Shown here one piece after another: positions 46,592 through 54,846 of a stretch of 64,000 nucleotides of DNA (position 1 is the first letter of the stretch; each line of letters begins with the position of its first letter). Origin of the DNA: Sphingobacterium hungaricum (GTDB lineage: Bacteria > Bacteroidota > Bacteroidia > Sphingobacteriales > Sphingobacteriaceae); the NCBI RefSeq assembly GCF_015210005.1, contig NZ_MU158698.1, positions 1,385,611 to 1,449,610 of the forward strand, read 5' to 3'. The position numbers were made by a program, and so were the translations under genes. The notes beneath the pieces were generated by a model. It had not been told where the DNA came from and ran no database searches. It saw only the letters and a list, made by a program, of their open reading frames with translations.

Positions 46592-47800
46592 TTAGTGATA
46601 AATATTACTTATCATATATACATTATCATTAAATTTTCCATTGCTTGTATTAAATTGATATGATCTATAGTATCCATTATACAACTCGCTTCCCCAGCCC
46701 CAATTCATGTAAAAGTAATAATAGCCATAAGTGTATGTTTCATATTCATATATCGTATTTGGATTATGAATTAAAGTATAAACGTCACGTTTGTAACCAT
46801 CACAAACCCAAGCATGTCCTGCACCGATGCTCGAATCTGTCCCAAATAACATAACAGGTTTTTTATTGTTTAATTGTTGAGCAACTGTGTTTTCATTATA
46901 CGTAGAAAGTGACGATGATGTGTAACCTAAAGTTACAAAAGCATTTCGTGCACTCGACGAAGTAGCACCAGAACCAGAACAGCTGTAAGACATGTCAACC
47001 ATCTCTGCAATTGTATACAATAGATTAGGTATCGCTCCGCCACCTCCAGTACTTGGCATATTATTCCAATCAAAAGTGCTGGGATATCTCCAGTAATTTA
47101 TAATTTGTCCTATAGCAGTCGCGACACAACCAATTGGAGGCTTTCCGTTGGAATATAAAACACATCCGTAATTTCCAGGTATGGCATCATTATATCCTAC
47201 ACCCTGACCCCAAGAAGTGGTTAGATATGGCCCCTGTAATTCATGGATAGTAGGCCCTACTACAATAATTTCTTCATCATTCGGCGGCGCTGAAAATGTC
47301 GTTATATTATCCCATTCTTTAATTGTAGTAGAATCTGGCTCGACATCCATTTCTATATAGTAGTTAATTTTATCAGAAATTCCATCGATCCAATCTTTGA
47401 CGCCATACATTGCATTTTTTAAATCAAAATATCCTGTTTCTGAATATGCCAAAATTGGTTCAATTTTATTAGTGGCAGAAACTATAACAAAACCAGATGG
47501 ATTCAGATTTATTACGTAAAACAAATTTCTATTTGATGTTACGTTGTTAGCAATTTCAGTGTTTTTGATGTTTTCATTCGTTGATATTACTGCTGAAGCT
47601 TCTTTATTTAGGACATTTTCAAAAACACGGTCGGAATAGCTAATCGCTAATTCTTTAGCTGTTTCTAAAGATATACTTTCTTCCTGATCAACGACTTTTG
47701 TTTCCTCTTGTAAAAATTCTGATTTTTTTTTACAAGAGAATAATATTGCCAAAATAAGTATGGACAATAAAATTTTATTTTTTGAATGATTCGATTTCAT
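46592..47800 (-). CDS. Lipid-anchored C10-family (streptopain-like) cysteine protease
   Basis: A 402-residue preproenzyme. Residues 1-23 are a lipoprotein signal (ILFSC, C23), residues about 40-175 are a Spi-type propeptide (SLETAKELAISYSDRVF ... FVIVSATNKIEPILAYSETG), and the mature protease starts near VGPTIHELQGPYLTTSWGQG. Catalytic residues are visible: C225 in PPIGCVATAIGQIINYWRYP and H329 in GAGHAWVCDGY, with Q199 as the likely oxyanion glutamine and NWGWGSELYNGYY near the end. It should be anchored in the outer membrane and cleave proteins at the surface or in the periplasm. It lies 38 bases after the lipoprotein gene of the pair 5 unit, which suggests a link with peptide or protein uptake. 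Confidence 0.9.
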   Translation of the reverse strand: MKSNHSKNKILLSILILAILFSCKKKSEFLQEETKVVDQEESISLETAKELAISYSDRVFENVLNKEASAVISTNENIKNTEIANNVTSNRNLFYVINLNPSGFVIVSATNKIEPILAYSETGYFDLKNAMYGVKDWIDGISDKINYYIEMDVEPDSTTIKEWDNITTFSAPPNDEEIIVVGPTIHELQGPYLTTSWGQGVGYNDAIPGNYGCVLYSNGKPPIGCVATAIGQIINYWRYPSTFDWNNMPSTGGGGAIPNLLYTIAEMVDMSYSCSGSGATSSSARNAFVTLGYTSSSLSTYNENTVAQQLNNKKPVMLFGTDSSIGAGHAWVCDGYKRDVYTLIHNPNTIYEYETYTYGYYYFYMNWGWGSELYNGYYRSYQFNTSNGKFNDNVYMISNIYH

Positions 47801-47838
47801 AAGGCGAATATTTATGTAATTGTTTTAGACCTGTTTTT

Positions 47839-48813
47839 TTAGCGAACATCAATAAAAGTATAGGTATCATCCATGTAGGACCTTATACTAGGTGCTGCTG
47901 GAATTACACTTGGCTGGATCATAAAATATTTGACTTTTAGAGTTTTCGTCGCTGGATCGTATTGATTAACACCTGAAGGATCTATCTCGGCTCTGCGAGT
48001 ATTAGTAGCGCTAGGATAAAAATTGGCGACAGACAGAACCTTGTAAGTATTTAAATCGATTTCGAAAACCGGGGAGAATTCTCCATAAACAGACCAACTT
48101 GATCCACTCGAAATCGGATAGTTATATCCTGAGTACTCTACATCATACACAACAACCTTATTTACTCCGACTGTTCTAAGCTCTACCTCCCAATCATCAT
48201 AATTATTAGATATGTGTTTGAGCGTGGTATTTGAAACATCGGTCATTGTTCCAGCTATATGATATAATCCGTCAAATATATTTTTAGGTGAGATTCCTAC
48301 AACAATTTTCCCAAAGTTTCCTGATATAGCTCCAATAGATGACGAAACTATAGAGAACCCCAAAGCGTAATCATGATCATAATCGAATTGGTCAGTAAAT
48401 AATTCAATAGTAAACAATCCAATTCTTTCACCTTTCTTGATAACGACGTCGAATGTGGGGATATCATAAACTGAAGCGTCGAGAGGCGCTAATTCTCTGT
48501 CGTTGTCTTCATTTACGATATCTATTAGCGAATTATCTATCGCTAAAGTTAGGTGAATATCCTCCGGTGCTACCTCAGAACCTGCATAATTCAATTCCAA
48601 AACCATCGTTTCTGACGGCGACGTATCAAAAGACAATAGATATAGAGGAATTCTCGATGTTGTACTTGATGATATAATTGCAGGGTTTTTAAACTCAATG
48701 ATATTTGTGATAGCTCCTGGAGCATCTGGACCAATTAACACATCATCTTTCAAGCAAGAGCTAAAAAGAATAGGTATCAGTAACAATATGTTATATATAA
48801 ATTTCGTTTTCAT
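47839..48813 (-). CDS. DUF1735-like surface lipoprotein (pair 5 unit)
   Basis: A 324-residue lipoprotein, lipobox ILFSSC (C20), then LKDDVLIGPDAPGAITNIIE, nearly the same as the pair 3 lipoprotein. The DUF1735-like part has DVVIKKGERIGLFTIELFTD and SIVSSSIGAISGNFGKIVVG. The C-terminal half differs from its paralogue (NIFDGLYHIAGTMTDVSNTT ... SYMDDTYTFIDVR), which suggests a different ligand surface. It starts 13 bases after the SusD, so it belongs to the same operon. Confidence 0.78.
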   Translation of the reverse strand: MKTKFIYNILLLIPILFSSCLKDDVLIGPDAPGAITNIIEFKNPAIISSSTTSRIPLYLLSFDTSPSETMVLELNYAGSEVAPEDIHLTLAIDNSLIDIVNEDNDRELAPLDASVYDIPTFDVVIKKGERIGLFTIELFTDQFDYDHDYALGFSIVSSSIGAISGNFGKIVVGISPKNIFDGLYHIAGTMTDVSNTTLKHISNNYDDWEVELRTVGVNKVVVYDVEYSGYNYPISSGSSWSVYGEFSPVFEIDLNTYKVLSVANFYPSATNTRRAEIDPSGVNQYDPATKTLKVKYFMIQPSVIPAAPSIRSYMDDTYTFIDVR

Positions 48814-48826
48814 AATTTATTAAATT

Positions 48827-50380
48827 TTATCTAGCCCAAAATATTTTCGAAGAATACTTGTCAACACTTGGTACGTTTAATGGATTATATGCAAATTCTG
48901 ATGCAGGATATAATATTCGCGTCGGAAGCCTATCTGTTGCAGTTGATTCAGAAACCAAAGAAACAAATGTCAAATTTCTGTTTGCTTCTGTAACAGCGGC
49001 TGAACTTATTGGGTATCCAGTTCTTCTATATTCGTTCCAAGATTCATGACCAAACAACATATTAAATGCAATATATTTTTGAGTAATAATTGCTTCTAAT
49101 TTTTGAGCATTAGTCGTTGCCAAATCGAAATTTACTAAATAATTTGATGAATTGGCAGTTTTGTATGAAGTGAAAAATGTTTCTTTGTTAGCACTAGTAG
49201 ACGTGGCATCAGACTCATTCCGATTAAGGTATACATAAGATTCTTTAATTCCTGAATCGAATAATGTTTTAATATCTGCCGAAATTATACCATCTAATAC
49301 TGCCTCAGCCTGGAGAAAGAAACTTTCAGACAACAAAAAAATCGGCTGACCAGCAGCGGGCCCTTTTAAAACACCAACTTGTGAGTAGGTAGTAACATTC
49401 GATCCCACGAACCAACAACTTGGACTTAAGCCCTGAGCCGCATCGTCTTGTTGATACCCCAACTGATTAGTACCAGTAGAAGTTCCCGACTTGAAAAACA
49501 GCACAGCTCTCGCATTATCACTTAGCTTAGATCCGTTAAAAAAAGCCATTATGTACGGTGTCGGAACTACTTGATTAGCCCCAGCAGCGACATTGCCTGC
49601 GTAGTCATAAGCCCATCTATTCCAAGTTGGATTTTGCTTTCCGTCAGCTCTAGTATATCCCGGATTTACAATAACATCTTCTGTAATAAAACCGACACTG
49701 TTCATTGATGTTGTAGTGAAATCCACTTTATCTTTAGCCTTGATGATCAATTTTAACTTGAGGGTATTTGCCAACTTAGCCCATTTTGTTGGATCTCCGT
49801 GAAACAAGAAATCTGAGATTTGGAACGAACCAGACATTTCATTATCTAAAAAATACAAAATAGCTTCATCTAATTCGTCTCCCAAATCTTTATAAATATC
49901 TTCCGCATTATCATAAGCTGGCGTGAGGTTTTCAAGGCCTTGCAAAGCTTCCGAATAAGGAACATTGTTATATGTGTCTACTAAATTTATAAAATTGTAA
50001 ACTTTAAATATTTCGCATGCATATCGATAATCTTGCCTAGAAGGGTCATCTATTGTCGTGTTAATGACGTATTGTAAATCTTCCAAAGTATTATAGGTAT
50101 CTTGAAATAATTCGTCAAAGTCAGAAGTTGTATAGTTGTATGAAATAAATGACCCCCAGCCGCTTACCCCACCTCCATTAGCTATATAACCAACGGTTCT
50201 ACCCCCGTAATTGCTATAAGCTGGAACCCGCGCTGCTGTTGACACTAACGCCTGAGGAAATACTAACTCTGGGGTTGATTCCGTAGGCTCGTTTGGATTC
50301 TCGTTGATATCCAAAATACTACTACATGAATAAGTAAAAAGCATTAAAGGCAACAGAAATATGGAATTTATATTTTTCAT
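48827..50380 (-). CDS. SusD/RagB-family lipoprotein (pair 5)
   Basis: A 517-residue SusD_2-type lipoprotein, lipobox FTYSC (C19), then SSILDINENPNEPTESTPEL. It keeps FINLVDTYNNVPYSEALQG, YDNAEDIYKDLGDELDEAIL, LFGHESWNEYRRTGYP and ends SKIFWAR. It is a full-length paralogue of the pair 3 SusD. The frame is intact although its SusC partner, ending 9 bases upstream, is frameshifted. Without a working SusC it could still bind ligand but not import it. Confidence 0.93.
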   Translation of the reverse strand: MKNINSIFLLPLMLFTYSCSSILDINENPNEPTESTPELVFPQALVSTAARVPAYSNYGGRTVGYIANGGGVSGWGSFISYNYTTSDFDELFQDTYNTLEDLQYVINTTIDDPSRQDYRYACEIFKVYNFINLVDTYNNVPYSEALQGLENLTPAYDNAEDIYKDLGDELDEAILYFLDNEMSGSFQISDFLFHGDPTKWAKLANTLKLKLIIKAKDKVDFTTTSMNSVGFITEDVIVNPGYTRADGKQNPTWNRWAYDYAGNVAAGANQVVPTPYIMAFFNGSKLSDNARAVLFFKSGTSTGTNQLGYQQDDAAQGLSPSCWFVGSNVTTYSQVGVLKGPAAGQPIFLLSESFFLQAEAVLDGIISADIKTLFDSGIKESYVYLNRNESDATSTSANKETFFTSYKTANSSNYLVNFDLATTNAQKLEAIITQKYIAFNMLFGHESWNEYRRTGYPISSAAVTEANRNLTFVSLVSESTATDRLPTRILYPASEFAYNPLNVPSVDKYSSKIFWAR

Positions 50381-50389
50381 GATATTATT

Positions 50390-53300
50390 TTAAAAAGTTA
50401 AACCAATTGAAAATCCGTAGTATCTTGAGGGTGGTGTTTGACTTAAACTTGTCAAACCAATTGCATTTCCATTAGATAATGAGTTTGCTGCTGAATACTC
50501 CGGATCTGTATAAACGTTTGATGCTGGTGTCCACAAAAATAAGTTTCTACCTTGTAAACTGACTTTTGCAGCTTTAATAACTTTCTGGCTTTTTAAAAAG
50601 GATGCAGGAACTCGGTATGTAAGTGACATCTCTCTAATTTTCCAAAATGCTGCAGAGGTCACATAGTTTTCGGCTATATCTGTTCTAGGATCTCCCATAG
50701 TCCAGTAACCTGCTCCCCCATCTCTAACCGTAACATTGGTGTTTTCAACGTAAGATTGAGATGCCTCATCCCAATAAACAGAATTAGGAATTACAAACCT
50801 ATCTCGATTATAGGCCACTGTATTGACACCTGCTCCTGTAAAATCAAAAGTTGTTCCACCAGCATTATAAATTTCATTACCTGTTCTGTATTCAGCTAAT
50901 GTGTGGAAGGACAAATCTTTCCAACGGATATCTAATGTTAAGCCTAATATGTGATTTGGCGCAGCATCTCCTAACACCTGGAGCGTCCCGTCCGAAGTTG
51001 GATATCCAGTTATTGCATCTACAATTATACGCCCCTGAGGATCCCTAGAATATGCAGTTCCCATAATAACAGGAAAATTTTCGCCCGCTACGGCATAAGA
51101 TCCTGTTAAATCGCTAAATCCACCCAAACTTAAAACCTCCAAATTATCTGATATTTCTACAACCTTATTTTCCATGTATGCGTAATTCCCTCCTAATGTA
51201 ACATCCCAGCTGTTCGATCTATAGGGCGTTACTGCCAATTTAGATTCGATTCCGTACCCAGAGGTAATTCCTGCGTTAGTCAAATACCCACTAAATCCAG
51301 TTGTCGTTGAAACCCCGGTTAAAACTGTATTATCTACTGTCTTATTATTGTAATATGTAAAATCAGCACTAATTCTATTATTAAGCCAAGAAGATTCAAA
51401 ACCGACTTCAAACGAAGTCGTTATTTCTGGTTTTAATCCCTCTTGCACTAAATCGTTACCAACTGTGACCACCAATACCATCATAAGGATATCCTGAACC
51501 TTGCGAAAAAGTTGGCTCTAAATAATATGCTCCAAAATCGGTTGCATTACCTAAGTTAACTTGCCCAACTCTAGACCAACCTGTTCTTAATTTTAGAAAA
51601 TCCAAAGCGTTGACGTTTTTCAAGGCAGCAAATGCATCTGTTGGGACAAATGATAACGAGGCAGATGGATAAAAATATGATCTATTTCCAGGGTCTAGAA
51701 TACTAGTCCAGTCATTTCTTCCTGTAAGGGAAAGAAATAAAAAGTTTTTGTAAGCTAGATCAATTTTCCCTGCCAAACCAATCGTTCGCGCCAAATATCG
51801 CGGACCTTCAACTTCTGCGTTATTTAAACTATTATCTAAATTATATAAGTCTGGTACCGCCAGGCCCTCTACCGCCGCGTTGACCATCGAATACTGATTT
51901 TGGATATACTGGCCTATTGCGGTGTAATCGAATTTAATTTCATAATTTGTGTGTGTTGCATGCGCAATAAAATCAGTGACCAACTTAGTATTATACGAAA
52001 ATTCGTCTTCTACAGATCCTAATAAATCCTCGTCTTTATAACTTGATGGCAATGTCTTAGAATAATCTGAGTACAAGTAAACCCCACTAGTCAACTTTCT
52101 ATTCTGATAAGAGGACGTATACCCGATCCTTCCCAAAACATCCAACCAATTTGTTGGATTATATTTTAGTTCAATATTCCCTAGGAGATAATTATTTTTA
52201 GTCAGGTTTCTATTGTTTGCTGCAACAAAGTATGGATTGTTATAATACATGTTAAAATACCCATCTGGTGTTGCAAATGGATTGTTTATAAAGTCTTCAT
52301 AATCCGTTAATGGGATCTGCCCTGGGGTATTTAAAACATATTCGTACACCAAGTCAGCTTCTGAGGTAATGTCATAGTTATTTTGAGCTACATATGCAGA
52401 GTAAGTAGATGTTAGTTTGTCTGTAATGTTGTTTACTCCACTTACTCTCGCAGTCGCTCTATTGTATTTATCAAAGGGAACAGTTCCGGTAGCCTGCAGA
52501 TATTGTCCAGCAAGGTGAAAGCTACTCTTTTCAGATCTACTAGAAAGAGATAGGCTTGTTTGATTATTATAACCCAGTTCCCAAAAGTCGTCCTTTCCAC
52601 TACTATATACATAAGGGACAGTCTGAATACTTCCGTCCTCCAGTGGGCTTCCGATTTCGACTATTGAGCCGTCAAACGCGGGTCCATATTGTTGGTTTTC
52701 ATACGGAACGTAAACTGGAAAATCTGCCGCTGATCCCGAACCAAAAAGCGTTTGAACTTGCGGAAGAAAACTTACTTCTTCGAAAATCGACGAGTTTTCC
52801 AAATTTATTTCAAAACCTTCAGAAGACTTACCCTTCTTAGTAGTTATAATTAATGCCCCGTTGGAAGCTGCTGAACCGTACAAGGCAGCTGCGCCTGAGC
52901 CATTTAAAACTGTGATATCAACTATATCGTCTGGATTTAAATTTCCCAATATCGAGGAAGGAGCAATAACATTATCTACAACGATTAAAGCTTCATTGTT
53001 ACCTGTCAATGAACGCATCCCCCTAAGTACTACCCGATAATTTGGATTAACTCCGGAGCTTACTCCCTGAACCACCAAGCCAGGAACTTTACCCGTTAAT
53101 CCTGTTACGACATTCATTGGCTTTGCTTGCAAAATATCATCGCTTTTGACTGTAGTTTGAGCATTACCTATTGCTTTTCTTTGAGCCGTCAAACCGGCCC
53201 CCGTCACAACAACTTCTTCGAGACTATTCTCTACAACCGACAACCTAATTTCTGCAAAATTCCTGCTACCTACGGCAAATGTTTGAGTTAGATATCCAAT

Positions 53301-53528
53301 GTATCTGATTTCTAAATGCGTTGAGGTGCTGGGAAAGGTTATAGAAAAATCTCCGTTAGCATCTGTTTGTGTGCCCTGATTCGTTCCTTGAATCAAGACG
53401 GATGCCCCTGCGATAGGCTCACCGGTAGTTGCAGAGGTAACTTTTCCCCGGATCTGTTTGGTTTGTGCATAAGATGCCCCAATCAGTAGCATACAGAGCA
53501 CAAAGACACTGAGTAGTTTTTGTTTCAT
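50390..53528 (-). pseudogene. SusC/RagA-family transporter with a single frameshift (pair 5)
   Basis: Two frames together cover a complete SusC. From 53528 the first reads signal peptide, CarboxypepD-like domain, EEVVVTGAGLTAQRKAIGNA, plug and half the barrel, ending PYDGIGGHSW-stop at 51456. The second, open from 51484, continues with VGNDLVQEGLKPEITTSFEV to YYGFSIGLTF at 50390. The intact paralogue has GIGGHTISNQIVQPGLKPE across this point, so about two bases are missing (or one is extra) near 51470. There is no homopolymer at the site, which argues against simple slippage. Either the gene is newly inactivated or the base calls are wrong. No other lesion is seen. Confidence 0.85.
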
Positions 53529-53902
53529 ATTGGTACATGTCTAATTAGTTAATAGATAAGCTGAATTAGTAGGTAAATAATTAGCTTTTAACTCAGCAAT
53601 ACCACAAATATATTATCGAAAACAAAAAAACTAAAGAAGCACTGCTTTAAATTGACAATTAAAACTAAAACCACAAATTAACGCATCCAGATAAAGATTT
53701 TAGGACACAAAGACAAGCATATCGTAACAAAACAATTCTATAAAATATACGATATTTGAATAACCATAAAGATATATAAGTAAAATAAAGCTAAAAATGC
53801 ATAATTTTACTTTCTTAATAGTTAACAAAAAATTTGTTGTATTTTAATATTAATAAACTAAATGAAAACGTGGCCAATCTAAAATTGAAATATTTTATTC
53901 CT
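53529..53902. other. Intergenic region between the SusCD array and trmD
   Basis: About 375 very AT-rich bases between divergent genes. It contains the pair 5 SusC leader with ATTAACTAAT, the palindrome at 53822-53838, and the trmD promoter. No gene is seen. Confidence 0.6.
53822..53838. promoter_or_regulatory. Second copy of the AACAAATTTTTTGTTAA palindrome
   Basis: Reverse-complement orientation on the plus strand (TTAACAAAAAATTTGTT), hence AACAAATTTTTTGTTAA read toward the trmD-distal side as in the copy at 38499-38515. It is about 290 bases from the SusC start and 75 bases from trmD, so it could serve either. Confidence 0.25.
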
Positions 53903-53910
53903 TACCTTTG
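53903..53910 (+). promoter_or_regulatory. Promoter -7 box of trmD at the start codon
   Basis: TACCTTTG matches TAnnTTTG and ends only three bases before the ATG, so the transcript would begin at or just before the start codon. No TTTG is seen at the right distance upstream. Confidence 0.45.
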
Positions 53911-53913
53911 AAC

Positions 53914-54591
53914 ATGAGATTTGATATTATCACTGTTTTGCCCGCTTTGTTAGAAAGTCCTTTCGCGCACTCAATCCTTCAACGTGCGCAACACAAAAAC
54001 TTAGTTGAAATTCATGTGCACAACCTTCGGGATTACGCGAAGAACAAACAAAAAAGCGTGGATGATTATCCTTACGGGGGCGGATCGGGAATGGTGATGC
54101 AAATCGAGCCTTTTGCTTTATGCATTGAGAAGCTTTTAAGCGAACGCGCTTATGATGAAATCATTTACATGACGCCTGATGGGGAAACTTTGAACCAGCA
54201 AATTGCCAATGGCTTATCCACAAAACAGAATCTAATAATTTTATGTGGTCATTATAAAGGAATTGACCAGCGAATCCGGGATATTTTTGTCACAAAAGAA
54301 ATTTCTGTAGGCGATTATGTGCTGTCTGGCGGAGAACTTCCGGCAGCGATCGTGGTAGATGCCATTAGCAGATTGATTCCCGGCGTGTTATCTGACGAAA
54401 CCTCGGCTTTATCTGATTCTTTTCAGGATGGGCTATTGGATGCTCCTATTTATACAAGGCCCGCAGACTGGCGAGGGCACAAAGTACCAGAAATTTTACT
54501 AAGCGGCCATGAGGCGAAAATAGCAGCATGGAGGGACCAACAGCAGCTTGAGCGAACACTAGCTAGAAGACCCGACTTATTAAACGATTGA
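53914..54591 (+). CDS. trmD: tRNA (guanine-37-N1)-methyltransferase
   Basis: From the ATG at 53914 the protein has 225 residues and begins [20 protein letters not shown], the standard TrmD start; a TTG six bases upstream is in frame but unlikely. The knot motifs are [29 protein letters not shown] and [18 protein letters not shown]. TrmD is a SPOUT methyltransferase that makes m1G37 in tRNAs and prevents +1 frameshifting. In many bacteria it is in an operon with rpsP and rimM; here it stands alone, far from them, upstream of the trp leader. Confidence 0.96.
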   Translation: MRFDIITVLPALLESPFAHSILQRAQHKNLVEIHVHNLRDYAKNKQKSVDDYPYGGGSGMVMQIEPFALCIEKLLSERAYDEIIYMTPDGETLNQQIANGLSTKQNLIILCGHYKGIDQRIRDIFVTKEISVGDYVLSGGELPAAIVVDAISRLIPGVLSDETSALSDSFQDGLLDAPIYTRPADWRGHKVPEILLSGHEAKIAAWRDQQQLERTLARRPDLLND

Positions 54592-54628
54592 AAAAACGGT
54601 TTTTCTTTAGACTTTTTGCAAAAATAAG

Positions 54629-54658
54629 TTTGAAGAAAGAAAATTAATCTTAGATTTG
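54629..54658 (+). promoter_or_regulatory. Promoter of the trp leader
   Basis: TTTG at 54629-54632 and TAGATTTG at 54651-54658 are 18 bases apart, a good Bacteroidota -33/-7 pair. Transcription would start near 54662, about six bases before the leader peptide ATG. Confidence 0.7.
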
Positions 54659-54667
54659 TATCCATAT

Positions 54668-54763
54668 ATGTTTACTAACAAATTACTTACAACTACAAAC
54701 TGGTGGTGGCACAATTCAATTGCGTCAGCATCTGTTGTTGGTATGGTAGTAATTCAAGAATAA
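54668..54763 (+). CDS. trpL: trp operon leader peptide with three consecutive Trp codons
   Basis: A 31-codon frame from ATG 54668 to TAA 54763. Its middle reads TTTNWWWHNSIAS, with TGG TGG TGG at 54701-54709. It lies between a clear promoter and a Rho-independent terminator directly before trpE, so it is a transcription-attenuation leader: ribosomes stalled at the Trp codons when charged tRNA-Trp is scarce leave the following RNA free to form an antiterminator. The peptide itself probably has no function. The gene is too short for ordinary gene callers. Confidence 0.9.
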   Translation: MFTNKLLTTTNWWWHNSIASASVVGMVVIQE

Positions 54764-54820
54764 TAATCAACCAAAATCCAATCAGAATCAGCCTGACGAT
54801 CTAATCGTCGGGCTTTTTTA
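54723..54820 (+). promoter_or_regulatory. trp attenuator: antiterminator and terminator
   Basis: Terminator stem GCCTGACGAT (54791-54800) pairs with ATCGTCGGGC (54804-54813; one G-U pair) and is followed by six T. The left arm also contains CTGACG (54793-54798), complementary to CGTCAG at 54723-54728 just after the Trp codons; TCTG (54731-54734) and CAGA (54783-54786) extend this alternative pairing. A ribosome stalled at the Trp codons leaves 54723-54734 free and favours the antiterminator; one that reaches the leader stop covers it and lets the terminator form. Confidence 0.8.
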
Positions 54821-54846
54821 TTATAATTGAAAATTATTTGACTTTT

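Noticed and set aside
51390..51500. Programmed frameshift in the pair 5 SusC
   Set aside because: No slippery heptamer or downstream structure is evident and the paralogue is in a single frame; mutation or read error is simpler.
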